Shown: positions 9,732 to 18,248 of the stretch, in pieces
How positions within the stretch are numbered: position 1 is the first letter of the stretch
How the letters are laid out: each line of letters begins with the position of its first letter
Notes under the pieces: model-generated
Told to the model about the DNA's origin: nothing
Database searches by the model: none
The model's input: only the letters and a program-made list of their open reading frames with translations
From: Flavobacterium yafengii
GTDB lineage: Bacteria; Bacteroidota; Bacteroidia; Flavobacteriales; Flavobacteriaceae
Reading direction: 5' to 3'
Length of the DNA: 64,000 nucleotides
Assembly (NCBI RefSeq): GCF_030010375.1
Contig: NZ_JASCRY010000001.1
Location: 1,364,001-1,428,000, forward strand
Translations under genes and position numbers: made by a program

Positions 9732-10859
9732 ATGATAAAACAAAACTTTAAGTATAAAATTGCTTTAATTGGGTATCGGTTAAGTGGAGGCGGAAGCGAA
9801 AAAGTTATGGCTGCGTTGTCTATTTTTTTTGATAAAATTGGGATAGACGTTTATAACATAATTATTTTAGATGAAGTATCATATCCTTATGCTGGGAAGC
9901 TTGTCAATTTAGGATTGTTGAAAGATAACAAAAATGGATTTGTCGATAAATACAAGCGACTGATTGCTTTACGAAATTGTTTAAATGCGAATGATTTTGA
10001 TTATATAATAGATTTTCGTTTTAGAATTAAACCTATTCAGGAGTTAATTGTATCACGATTGATTTATAACACAAAAACGATATTTACAGTTCATAGTTTT
10101 TTGATAGATCATTATATGCCTAACAATTCTTTGTTAGCCAGGTTTATGTACAATCATTGTTATGCGAATGTTGCTATTGTGGAAGAAATGAAGGAATTGA
10201 TCGAGCGTAAGCATAATTTAAAAAATGTTGTTACGATTTCTAATCCTGTTAATTTAGAGGAAGTTAACGAAAAGTGTACGGAATCAATTGAAATTGAATT
10301 TGATTATATCATAGCGATAGGTCAATATGAGAGTCCAATAAAGCAGTTTGATAAGTTGATATTGAGTTATGCAAATTCAAGTTTACCTCATAAAAATATT
10401 CATCTTATAATACTGGGGAAAGGCAATAAAATTCCATTGGAAAGTATAGCAGAAGCGAGTGGAATTTCAGAATATGTACATTTTTTAGAATACCAAAACA
10501 ATCCTTTTAAGTATATTTCTAAAGCTAAATTTCTCGTATTAACGAGTAAAAACGAAGGATTTGCAAATGTTTTGTTAGAAGCTTTAGCGTGTGAAACTCC
10601 CGTTATAGCATTTGACTGTCCTTGTGGGCCAAGTGTAATTATTAAGGATAAAAAAAATGGTATTTTAGTAGAAAATCAAAACTTGCAAAAACTTACGGAA
10701 GCAATGAATTTATTAGAATCAGATGAATCTTTATATCTCCATTGTAAGCAAAATGCATTAGAAAGCATAAAGCCTTTTTTGTTGAATACAATTGGTCAGC
10801 AATGGCTAGAACTGATGAAAATGGAAGATATTTTAAGTACAACTAAATTAGAATTATGA
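9732..10859 (+). CDS. Glycosyltransferase family 4
   Basis: A 375-residue cytoplasmic GT-B glycosyltransferase. The N-terminal glycine loop GYRLSGGGSEKVMAAL (about 14-29) and the C-terminal KFLVLTSKNEGFANVLLEALACETPVIAFD block, quoted here in part (SKNEGFANVLLEALA), hold the EX7E-type motif of GT4 enzymes. It is followed by DCPCGP, also seen in the GT4 at 11245, suggesting related donor sites (often N-acetylhexosamine or galactosamine donors in this subgroup, inference). Its stop overlaps the next ATG (ATGA at 10856-10859). This part of the locus is very AT-rich. Confidence 0.88.
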   Translation: MIKQNFKYKIALIGYRLSGGGSEKVMAALSIFFDKIGIDVYNIIILDEVSYPYAGKLVNLGLLKDNKNGFVDKYKRLIALRNCLNANDFDYIIDFRFRIKPIQELIVSRLIYNTKTIFTVHSFLIDHYMPNNSLLARFMYNHCYANVAIVEEMKELIERKHNLKNVVTISNPVNLEEVNEKCTESIEIEFDYIIAIGQYESPIKQFDKLILSYANSSLPHKNIHLIILGKGNKIPLESIAEASGISEYVHFLEYQNNPFKYISKAKFLVLTSKNEGFANVLLEALACETPVIAFDCPCGPSVIIKDKKNGILVENQNLQKLTEAMNLLESDESLYLHCKQNALESIKPFLLNTIGQQWLELMKMEDILSTTKLEL

Positions 10860-11248
10860 ATGTAAAAATTATTGACATTCCAAAAATAGAAAATACCTTA
10901 GGAAATATTGCTGTAATGGAAAACGGTTCTATTCCTTTTGATATAAAAAGAGTTTATTATTTATATGACATACCTAGTTCGTCAAAACGCGGAGGTCATT
11001 CCCATAAAAATCTCCAACAAATATTGATAGCCATTTCAGGAAGTTTTGATGTTGTTTTAAAGAATGGAAGTTCAGTCAAAACAATTACATTGAATAAACC
11101 AGACAAAGGATTATTTATAGAAAATCATATTTGGAGGGAATTAGAAAATTTTTCTTCCGGAGCGGTTTGTTTGGTTTTGGCATCTGATGTGTTCGATGAA
11201 GAAGATTATATTCGGGATTTTGATGAATTTTTGATTTCTAAAAAATGA
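10856..11248 (+). CDS. FdtA/QdtA-type dTDP-4-keto-6-deoxyhexose 3,4-ketoisomerase (cupin)
   Basis: A 130-residue single-domain cupin (WxcM-like family). Family members convert dTDP-4-keto-6-deoxyglucose to the 3-keto sugar used for 3-amino-3,6-dideoxyhexoses such as Fuc3NAc or Qui3NAc. The signature RGGHSHKNLQQILIAISGSF (about 43-62) holds the conserved histidines of the active site, and the C-terminal part ends with a small acidic tail (EEDYIRDFDEF). It overlaps the preceding stop by 4 bases and the following ATG by 4, so three genes are translationally coupled. With the aminotransferase at 6144 it defines a 3-amino sugar pathway; the epimer cannot be decided from sequence. Confidence 0.85.
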   Translation: MNVKIIDIPKIENTLGNIAVMENGSIPFDIKRVYYLYDIPSSSKRGGHSHKNLQQILIAISGSFDVVLKNGSSVKTITLNKPDKGLFIENHIWRELENFSSGAVCLVLASDVFDEEDYIRDFDEFLISKK

Positions 11249-12345
11249 AACTTTTATACATTGTTCCCAACATAAATAACGAAGGCGGTGTAGCCCGAAT
11301 GCTTTCTGTAAAGGCAAATTATCTAGTTGAAAAATTGGGATATGAAGTTGATATTCTGACTCAAAACAAGGGTTTTTCTCCTTTGTTTTATTCTTTTAAT
11401 TCCAATATTATTTTTCACGATATACTATTGAAAGGTAATTTTTTTCAGTTTTTTAATTCTTTTTCCAAAGGGTTAAAAAATAAAATTAAAGCAATTCAAC
11501 CTGATGTTATTGTTGTTTGTGATAATGGACTAAAAGCGTATTTGATTCCTTTTATTTTAAAAAATAAAGTTCCTCTTGTGCTAGAAATGCACAGTTCTAA
11601 GTTTATTGAGGAAAGAGAATCAGATAAAAATATTTTGACGAAAGTTGCATTTAATTGGATTCATGCTTTAAAAAAAATTGGAATAAAGGAATACGATCGG
11701 TTTGTTGTGGAAACGAGCGAAAGCATTGCAGAATGGGAAATAAATAATGCAATTGTCATTCCAAATCCTTTATGGTTTACTTCCGAAAAACCAAGTGCTT
11801 TAGAAAATAAAAAAGTCATTGCTGTAGGACGACATACGTACGAAAAAGGATTTGACAGAATGTTACAAATCTGGAAAAAAGTTATTGCAAAACATCCAGA
11901 TTGGATATTGGAAATTTACGGAAAAGCATCAGGAAATCTCGATTTAAAATTGCTGGCCGAAAATCTAAATGTTTCGAATAATGTTGTTTTTCATAAACCG
12001 GTTCAAGATATTGATAAAAAATATTTAGAAGCTTCGTTTTATCTTATGACGTCTCGATTTGAAGGTTTTGGAATGGTTTTGATTGAGGCGATGGCTTCCG
12101 GATTGCCTTGTGTTGCTTATGATTGTCCGTGCGGACCAAGAGGCATTTTGTCTCAAAAAGAAGACGGTTTTTTGATTGAAAACGGCAACCAATCAGATTA
12201 TGTAAAAGCAGTCGAGACTTTAATCGAAAATGTAAAATTAAGAAGAGAGATGGGAAAAAAGGCAAAATTGTCTAGCGAAAAATACAACATCGATGCCATT
12301 ATGCAAACTTGGAATCAATTGTTTATTGGAATCAAAAAGAATTAA
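11245..12345 (+). CDS. Glycosyltransferase family 4
   Basis: A 366-residue GT-B glycosyltransferase. The N-terminal YIVPNINNEGGVARMLSVKA has the glycine-rich loop; the C-terminal half contains AVGRHTYEKGFDRMLQIW (about 192-209) and SRFEGFGMVLIEAMASGLP (about 270-288), the EX7E motif region, followed by DCPCGPRGI, as in the GT4 at 9732. It starts with ATG overlapping the stop of the FdtA-type gene. Its TAA overlaps the TAA of the convergent gene by two bases (TTAA at 12342-12345). Confidence 0.9.
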   Translation: MKLLYIVPNINNEGGVARMLSVKANYLVEKLGYEVDILTQNKGFSPLFYSFNSNIIFHDILLKGNFFQFFNSFSKGLKNKIKAIQPDVIVVCDNGLKAYLIPFILKNKVPLVLEMHSSKFIEERESDKNILTKVAFNWIHALKKIGIKEYDRFVVETSESIAEWEINNAIVIPNPLWFTSEKPSALENKKVIAVGRHTYEKGFDRMLQIWKKVIAKHPDWILEIYGKASGNLDLKLLAENLNVSNNVVFHKPVQDIDKKYLEASFYLMTSRFEGFGMVLIEAMASGLPCVAYDCPCGPRGILSQKEDGFLIENGNQSDYVKAVETLIENVKLRREMGKKAKLSSEKYNIDAIMQTWNQLFIGIKKN

Positions 12346-13232
12346 TTTTTATGATTTAGCGAGCATAAATACCCAACTCGAAACCAATTAAAAAGAAATA
12401 AATTAGGGTTTTTTCCAGTCAAATTTTGCGATAGATATTTCTCGAAAACGGAATGTATTTTTGAAAAGATAAAAGTGGATTTTGTTCTTTTTAAAAAATG
12501 ATACAATTGAATCAGTCTTACAAATTCAATATCAATTTTTTCTTCTTCATACAGCGAAATCAAATTTTCTAAAGACTCTTTGGTTTTGTTCAAATAAACC
12601 AAATTAGTGTCAATATCTCCGTGTTTAACAGGATTTTCAATGTGATTTACTTTAGATTTTAATAGACCTAACTGATACGAAAGTTGGGTGTCATCATGAC
12701 CATATTTCTTTCTGTTTGTGTCAAATTTTACTTTGTTGAAACAGTCTTTTTTGATTACAGTATTGTTAAAAAGTAACGATTGATACGGTTTTTTCTTTCG
12801 GTTTGCTGCAGATTTGTCCTCAATAAATCTTCCGTATTTCCAACGTAGTTTTTGATTGTCGGAAGGACATTTTTCAGGATGCAACCTTCCGCCATAAACA
12901 ACATCAAAATCCTGAAGATTGTCAATGTATTTTTTTATAAAATGGTCATGAATAATAATAGAGTCCCCATCGATAAAAAGCAAATAATCAAATTTTGCTT
13001 GTTTAGCAAGTGAATTTCTGTTTTCTCGATGCGCTAGATTTTCTTTTAAAGAGACAAAACTGCAATTGGATACTGCATTTACATTTTCATTAGATGTATT
13101 CAAACTTGATTCAGAAGCGTCGTCTTGACATAGAATTTCAAAATGTATTCCGCAATCTATACATTGTTTGTGCAGCTCTAAAACAAGCGGATAAACATTG
13201 TAATTGTATATAGGAACAAGAATAGAAAGCAT
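12342..13232 (-). CDS. Glycosyltransferase family 2
   Basis: A 296-residue GT-A glycosyltransferase. It opens MLSILVPIYNYNVYPLVLEL, the typical GT2 nucleotide-binding start, with CQDDASE near 35-41 and the DxD-type metal motif FIDGDSII near 91-98; KKYGHDDTQLSYQLG later matches the acceptor-side acidic motif. No membrane segments are obvious, so it works on a cytoplasmic lipid-linked or nucleotide-linked substrate. Its ATG overlaps the ftsE stop by one base (TAATG), so on the minus strand it is the downstream partner of ftsE, an odd coupling of a cell-division ATPase with a glycan enzyme. Confidence 0.88.
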   Translation of the reverse strand: MLSILVPIYNYNVYPLVLELHKQCIDCGIHFEILCQDDASESSLNTSNENVNAVSNCSFVSLKENLAHRENRNSLAKQAKFDYLLFIDGDSIIIHDHFIKKYIDNLQDFDVVYGGRLHPEKCPSDNQKLRWKYGRFIEDKSAANRKKKPYQSLLFNNTVIKKDCFNKVKFDTNRKKYGHDDTQLSYQLGLLKSKVNHIENPVKHGDIDTNLVYLNKTKESLENLISLYEEEKIDIEFVRLIQLYHFLKRTKSTFIFSKIHSVFEKYLSQNLTGKNPNLFLFNWFRVGYLCSLNHKN

Positions 13233-13915
13233 TATGCCGTTCTCTGAACCACTTCAAAGATTTTTGCATCTTCGCATTTCAATGTTTTTGAAGGGAATTT
13301 CATTAATAATGCATAATCGTGTGTTGCCATAATAATGGTTTTTCCGTTAGCATTGATCTTTTTTAATACTTCTAATACTTCGGCGCTCGTTTGTGGATCT
13401 AAGTTTCCAGTTGGTTCATCAGCAAGGATTAATTCTGGATCGTTAAGCAAAGCTCTGGCGATAGCCACACGCTGTTGTTCTCCTCCAGAAAGTTGATGTG
13501 GCATTTTTTTGCCAAAATCTCTCATTCCCACTTTATTCAAAACTTCGTCGATCTTATTTTGCATTTCTACATTGTCTGTCCAGCCAGTTGCTTTAAGTAC
13601 AAACAACATATTGTCATTTACAGTACGGTCCGGCAGTAATTTGAAATCTTGAAAAACGATTCCAATCTTTCTTCTCAAAAACGGAATGTCATCTTCTTTT
13701 AAAGTGGCTAAATCAAAATCTACTATATGACCTTCTCCTTCCGTTAAAGCTAAATCAGCATATAAAGTTTTCATTAAACTACTTTTTCCGGAACCTGTTT
13801 TTCCAATAATATAAAGGAATTCACCGTGTTTTACCTCCAAGTTTACTTGGGATAAAATAGATTTACCTTCTTGATAAATGTTTACATTTTTTAGAGACAG
13901 TACGGATTGTGACAT
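13232..13915 (-). CDS. ftsE: FtsE-like ABC transporter ATP-binding protein
   Basis: An ATPase of about 227 residues that in the FtsEX complex couples ATP hydrolysis to periplasmic peptidoglycan hydrolysis during division. Walker A is GKTGSGKSS, followed by Q-loop FQDFKLLPD, signature LSGGEQQRVAIARALL and Walker B LILADEPTGNLDP. I chose the ATG at 13915 (MSQSVLSLKN): the open frame reaches 13966, but a promoter (TTG at 13966-13964, 19 bases, TACTTTTA at 13944-13937) lies inside that extension. No ftsX is adjacent; its place is taken by a glycosyltransferase gene coupled by TAATG. Other ABC exporters (LolD type) share these motifs, so the symbol is likely but not certain. Confidence 0.85.
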   Translation of the reverse strand: MSQSVLSLKNVNIYQEGKSILSQVNLEVKHGEFLYIIGKTGSGKSSLMKTLYADLALTEGEGHIVDFDLATLKEDDIPFLRRKIGIVFQDFKLLPDRTVNDNMLFVLKATGWTDNVEMQNKIDEVLNKVGMRDFGKKMPHQLSGGEQQRVAIARALLNDPELILADEPTGNLDPQTSAEVLEVLKKINANGKTIIMATHDYALLMKFPSKTLKCEDAKIFEVVQRTA

Positions 13916-13936
13916 AATTTGCATTTGTTTATTGGG

Positions 13937-13966
13937 TAAAAGTAATAAGATAACGGTTCTATTCAA
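13937..13966 (-). promoter_or_regulatory. Promoter of ftsE with an adjacent palindrome
   Basis: On the minus strand TTG (13966-13964), 19 bases, TACTTTTA (13944-13937) fits the Bacteroidota promoter pattern. A perfect inverted repeat AATTCTAT-N8-ATAGAATT (13971-13994) lies just upstream of the -33 element and could be an operator, which is inference. Confidence 0.5.
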
Positions 13967-14103
13967 AATAAATTCTATTCAATTAGATAGAATTGTGATA
14001 ATTATAAATAATATGTGAAAGTAGCGGAGTTTGCAGGGATGAATAGTACAGCATTGAAAGTTAAATTCTGCAGTGTTAAAAAAAATGTTCATAATAAAAG
14101 CCA

Positions 14104-14142
14104 ATAACGATTCGTTATAGACTTCAGAATATGATACATTTG
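14104..14142 (+). promoter_or_regulatory. 7-1-7 palindrome and -7 box in front of the TPR gene
   Basis: ATAACGA-T-TCGTTAT at 14104-14118 is a perfect 7-1-7 inverted repeat. It ends 16 bases before TACATTTG (14135-14142), a -7 box, and so covers the expected -33 region. The start codon is at 14164. The placement suits a repressor site; the regulator is unknown. Confidence 0.45.
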
Positions 14143-14163
14143 AATTATTAAAATAAAATCACA

Positions 14164-17100
14164 ATGCGTAAAATTTCTTGGCTCTTCTTTATTCCAATTT
14201 TCATTATAACGGCCACTGTTTCGGCACAAAAATCAACCATTTACACACACGATTCGAAAGATTTCAATAAAGCAGTTTCTTTATTTAAAGACGCGCAATA
14301 TGCATCGGCGCAACTAATTTTTAATAAAGTAAAGGAAACGGCCACTACTGAAGAACTAAAATCAGATTGTGCGTATTATGCAGCTAATTGCGCCATTCGA
14401 ACCAACCAATCCAATGCGGATGAATTGATGGAGCAATTTGTTTCGGATTATCCTACGAGCGTAAAACAAAATCAGGCGTACATTGAAGTGGCACATTATC
14501 ATTTTAACCAAGGGAATTATCCGCAAGCTTTAGAATGGTTTGATAAAGTGGACGAAAGTAGTTTAAGCAGAAATGACCAAGATAAATTTAACTTCCAGAA
14601 AGGCTATAGTTTTTTTAATGCCAAAAAGAAAAAGGAAGCTACAGTGTATTTGAATAAAGTGGTAAACTCAGCTGAATATGGATCTCAAGCCAAATATTAT
14701 TTAGGATTTATGGCTTATGAAGGCGATGATTACAAGCAAGCTACAAAGTATTTTGACGAAGTTTCAGGCGAAGAAAAGTACAAAGAAAAGCTTTCTTATT
14801 ATCAGGCTGATATGAACTTTAAGTTAGGAAATTTTCAAAAAGCAATTGATTTAGGTCAGAAAGCTATGGCTAAATCAACTCCTTTGGAAAAATCAGAACT
14901 CAATAAAATCATTGGCGAAAGCTACTTCAATTTGAAGCAATATGATAAAGCAATTCCATATTTAGTAGATTATAAAGGAAAAAAAGGAAAATGGAATAAT
15001 ACTGATTTCTATCAATTGGGATATGCGTATTACAAACAAAAAGACTACGAAAACGCGATTTCTCAGTTCAATAAAATAATTGGCGGGAAAGATTTCGTAG
15101 CGCAAAATGCCTATTATCATTTGGGAGAAAGTTACCTCAATACCGATAAAAAACAACAAGCATTGAATGCTTTTAAAAATGCTTCGGAAATGGAGTTTGA
15201 TGTAGCAATTCAGGAAGATGCCAGTTTAAATTATGCCAAATTAAGTTATGAATTAGGGAATTCGTATCAAAGTGTACCAGCAGTTTTACAAGCTTTTTTG
15301 AAAAAATATCCAGAGAATGCAAGCCGTTCTGAAGTTGAAAAATTACTGATAGATTCTTATATTTCTTCTAAAAACTACAAAGAAGCCTTAGTTTTATTGG
15401 AAAAAAATAAAGCACCAGAAAATAAATTAGCCTACCAAAAAGTGCTTTTTTATAGAGGTTTAGAATTGTATACCGATGGGAATTACCCGGAAGCATTGAA
15501 AATGTTCACGAAATCCGTAAGCGAACAAAAAGATGCTGTTTTTACGGCTCGTGCTACTTTCTGGCAAGGAGAAACAGAATATGTTTTAAATGATTTTAAA
15601 AACGCTTTATTAAGTTTCAAGCAGTTCATTAGTTCAAACCAAGCAGCAACAACACCGGAATTTAAAAACAGTAATTACAATATTGCGTACGCGTATTTCA
15701 AATTGAAAGAATACGATCAAGCAGGTGATTATTTCCAAAAACAAATAGAAAAAGCGCCTAGTGATAAAGTGCGTTTGAATGATTCGTATTTGCGTTTAGC
15801 GGATTGTCGTTTTGTGACTTCAAAATACGGTCCCGCAATGGATGCCTACACTAAAGTGATCGAATCCAAAAGTGTTGATGCAGATTATGCCTACTTCCAA
15901 AAAGCAATTTCCTATGGCTTTATGGCTAAAAACGATAAGAAAATTGACGAGCTAAATGCTTTTTTACAATTGTATCCAAAATCAGAATACAGAGACGATG
16001 CGCTTTTTGAACTGGCAAATACCTACGTTGCTGAGAATAAAAATGACCTTGCCGTTAAAACGTATGACCGTTTAAATACGGAATTTAAAAAAGGATCTTT
16101 CACTTCCAGATCTATTTTGCGTCAGGGATTAGTGTATTATAATACGGATAAAGACGAGCAGGCATTGTTGAAGTTTAAAAAAGTAGCTGCAGATTTCCCT
16201 AGAACTCCTGAGGCTTTAGAAGCGGTAGCAACCGCTCGATTGATTTATGTGGACAATGGCAGAGTAGACGAATATGCAACTTGGGTTCGTACATTAGATT
16301 TTGTTGCTGTAACGGATGCAGAACTGGATAATGATACGTATGAAGCTGCTGAAAAACAATTTCAACAAAATAACACCAAGCAGGCTATTGCAGGATTTAG
16401 TGGGTATATAAATCAATTTCCTAGAGGAATTCATGCTTTGCAGGCTAATTATTATCTGGCTCAATTGTATTATTCTGAAGGATCAGAGAGCAAATCTATT
16501 CCTAATTATGAATACGTGATTGCACAATCCAGAAGTGAATTTACAGAACAATCGTTGTCGCGATTGGCTCAAATTTTCCTTAAAAATAAAGAGTATGAGA
16601 AAGCAATTCCGGTTTTATCCCGTTTAGAAAACGAAGCGGATATTTCTCAGAATAAAACTTTTGCACAATCTAATTTGATGAAATCGTACTATGACAAAAA
16701 AGATTATCCAAATTCGGTTATATATGCTGAGAAGGTTTTAATGAATCCTAAAACGGATGATAATGTAAAAAGTGACGCGCAAATCATCATTGCACGTGCG
16801 GCAATTGAAACCGGTGATGAAGCGAAAGCAAAAGTTGCTTACGCAAAATTAATGACGATTGCCAAAGGAGAATTAGCTGCCGAAGCCTTGTATTATGATG
16901 CTTATTTTAAAAACAAAGATGCAAAATTTGAAGCTTCAAATGTTGCGGTTCAAAAATTAGCGAAGAATTATTCCAGCTATAAATATTTTGGAGCCAAAGG
17001 ATTAGTCTTAATGGCCAAAAACTTTTACGGACTAAAAGACAGTTATCAGGCAACGTATATTTTAGAAAATGTAATTCAGAATTTCACTGGTTTTCCGGAT

Positions 17101-17178
17101 GTAGTTTCAGATGCGCAAAGAGAATTGGATAGTATAAGAGCAGAAGAATCCAAAACAAATTCATCGATTACTAAGTAA
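14164..17178 (+). CDS. Large secreted tetratricopeptide-repeat protein
   Basis: A 1004-residue protein with a Sec signal peptide (hydrophobic FFIPIFIITATVSAQ ending near residue 22) and then almost entirely TPR units of about 34 residues. Recognisable repeats include YPQALEWFDKV, YKQATKYFDEV, YDKAIPYL, YENAISQFNKI, YPEALKMFTKS, YDQAGDYFQKQ and YEKAIPVLSRL. TPR solenoids bind partner proteins, so a periplasmic or outer-membrane-associated scaffold is likely. The gene is followed by a PhzF-like gene (82 bases) and an outer-membrane barrel. I do not recognise a specific function. A promoter with a palindromic operator candidate precedes it (14104-14142). Confidence 0.9.
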   Translation: MRKISWLFFIPIFIITATVSAQKSTIYTHDSKDFNKAVSLFKDAQYASAQLIFNKVKETATTEELKSDCAYYAANCAIRTNQSNADELMEQFVSDYPTSVKQNQAYIEVAHYHFNQGNYPQALEWFDKVDESSLSRNDQDKFNFQKGYSFFNAKKKKEATVYLNKVVNSAEYGSQAKYYLGFMAYEGDDYKQATKYFDEVSGEEKYKEKLSYYQADMNFKLGNFQKAIDLGQKAMAKSTPLEKSELNKIIGESYFNLKQYDKAIPYLVDYKGKKGKWNNTDFYQLGYAYYKQKDYENAISQFNKIIGGKDFVAQNAYYHLGESYLNTDKKQQALNAFKNASEMEFDVAIQEDASLNYAKLSYELGNSYQSVPAVLQAFLKKYPENASRSEVEKLLIDSYISSKNYKEALVLLEKNKAPENKLAYQKVLFYRGLELYTDGNYPEALKMFTKSVSEQKDAVFTARATFWQGETEYVLNDFKNALLSFKQFISSNQAATTPEFKNSNYNIAYAYFKLKEYDQAGDYFQKQIEKAPSDKVRLNDSYLRLADCRFVTSKYGPAMDAYTKVIESKSVDADYAYFQKAISYGFMAKNDKKIDELNAFLQLYPKSEYRDDALFELANTYVAENKNDLAVKTYDRLNTEFKKGSFTSRSILRQGLVYYNTDKDEQALLKFKKVAADFPRTPEALEAVATARLIYVDNGRVDEYATWVRTLDFVAVTDAELDNDTYEAAEKQFQQNNTKQAIAGFSGYINQFPRGIHALQANYYLAQLYYSEGSESKSIPNYEYVIAQSRSEFTEQSLSRLAQIFLKNKEYEKAIPVLSRLENEADISQNKTFAQSNLMKSYYDKKDYPNSVIYAEKVLMNPKTDDNVKSDAQIIIARAAIETGDEAKAKVAYAKLMTIAKGELAAEALYYDAYFKNKDAKFEASNVAVQKLAKNYSSYKYFGAKGLVLMAKNFYGLKDSYQATYILENVIQNFTGFPDVVSDAQRELDSIRAEESKTNSSITK

Positions 17179-17259
17179 AGAAGTCGGGGAATTGTATTAA
17201 GAAAAAAAGAAGAATCGGCATGAAGTTTTTAAAATGATCGAAGCCAAAAAACAAAGAGA

Positions 17260-18123
17260 ATGAATCTACCTTTTTACATCGTTGATGTTTTTACAGAGAA
17301 AAAATATGCAGGCAATCAATTGGCTATTTTTTTAGAGGCTGAAGGCTTAAGTGACGAACAGATGCAAAAAATTGCCCGTGAAATCAACTTTGCGGAAAGT
17401 ACATTCATCACGAAGCTTAGCCCTGAAAGTAATACAGCAACAATTAGAATTTTTACTCCAGAGCACGAAATGAAGTTTGCTGGACATCCAATAATAGGAA
17501 CATCGTGGGTTTTGATGAATAAAATATTTGGAAATCAACCGCGAAATATAACTTTAAAGGTTCCAATTGGTGAAATTCCAGTGCATCAATCGGGAGATTT
17601 GGTTTGGTTGAAGTCGGCTCAACCCCAGTTTTTAGATACTTTTTCAGCAGAGAGTTTTTTATCTTTCAGTAATCTAAGTAGTGCTGATTTTGATGATGCA
17701 TTTCCCATTCAGGAAGTGACCACAGGAAGCGCGTTTGTAATTGTTCCTCTCAAAAACAAAAAAGCATTGGAGAATTTAATTCTTGACAAGGATATAATGA
17801 ACGAATGGTTACACAAGCATTGTAAAACTAATCATAGAGCGTTATATTTCTATTGTTTAGAAGATGATAAACTCATTAGCAGAATGCTGTGTATTGAAAA
17901 TAATCAACTTATTGAAGATGCAGCAACGGGAAGTGCAAGCACTTGTTTACAGGCTTTTCTGTTAAAATATAATGCGCCAGAAATTCAAATTATCAATCAT
18001 CAGGGAGATTTTATTAACAGATCTTCTCAAATTTATTTTGATGGAAAATTAACTGAAAATCATTTTGATATAAAAATAGGTGGAGAAACGCAATTCATTG
18101 CAAAAGGCGAATGGGAAGTTTAA
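17260..18123 (+). CDS. PhzF-family isomerase/epimerase-like protein
   Basis: A 287-residue cytoplasmic protein with the two-lobed diaminopimelate-epimerase-like PhzF fold. Diagnostic blocks: PFYIVDVFTEKKYAGNQLA at the N-terminus, NFAESTFIT (about 44-52, with the Glu that acts as acid/base in PhzF), FTPEHEMKFAGHPIIGT (about 65-81) and EDAATGSASTCLQAFLL in the C-terminal lobe. The substrate is unknown for most family members, and phenazine synthesis is not implied because no other phz gene is present. It follows the TPR gene by 82 bases on the same strand. Confidence 0.9.
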   Translation: MNLPFYIVDVFTEKKYAGNQLAIFLEAEGLSDEQMQKIAREINFAESTFITKLSPESNTATIRIFTPEHEMKFAGHPIIGTSWVLMNKIFGNQPRNITLKVPIGEIPVHQSGDLVWLKSAQPQFLDTFSAESFLSFSNLSSADFDDAFPIQEVTTGSAFVIVPLKNKKALENLILDKDIMNEWLHKHCKTNHRALYFYCLEDDKLISRMLCIENNQLIEDAATGSASTCLQAFLLKYNAPEIQIINHQGDFINRSSQIYFDGKLTENHFDIKIGGETQFIAKGEWEV

Positions 18124-18248
18124 ATTACAGGTTAAGAGTTATAAATAAGTAGTAAAAAAGTAAAGAGGCAATTAGAAAGAAAGTTTAGTGATTAGGCAAT
18201 TTGTAAAGTCTTGTTTCTTTCTTCTTTTATCAAAAAACAACAATAAAA

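Noticed and set aside
13232-13966. The longer ftsE frame beginning at 13966
   Set aside because: The extension contains a good promoter (TTG-N19-TACTTTTA) and low-quality leucine-rich residues; the ATG at 13915 fits the family start.
13971-13994. Palindrome AATTCTAT-N8-ATAGAATT as a transposon end
   Set aside because: It is short and AT-rich with no second end; a regulatory role near the ftsE promoter is more plausible.
17260-18123. Phenazine biosynthesis because of the PhzF-like protein
   Set aside because: No other phz gene is present, and most PhzF-family members act in unknown pathways.
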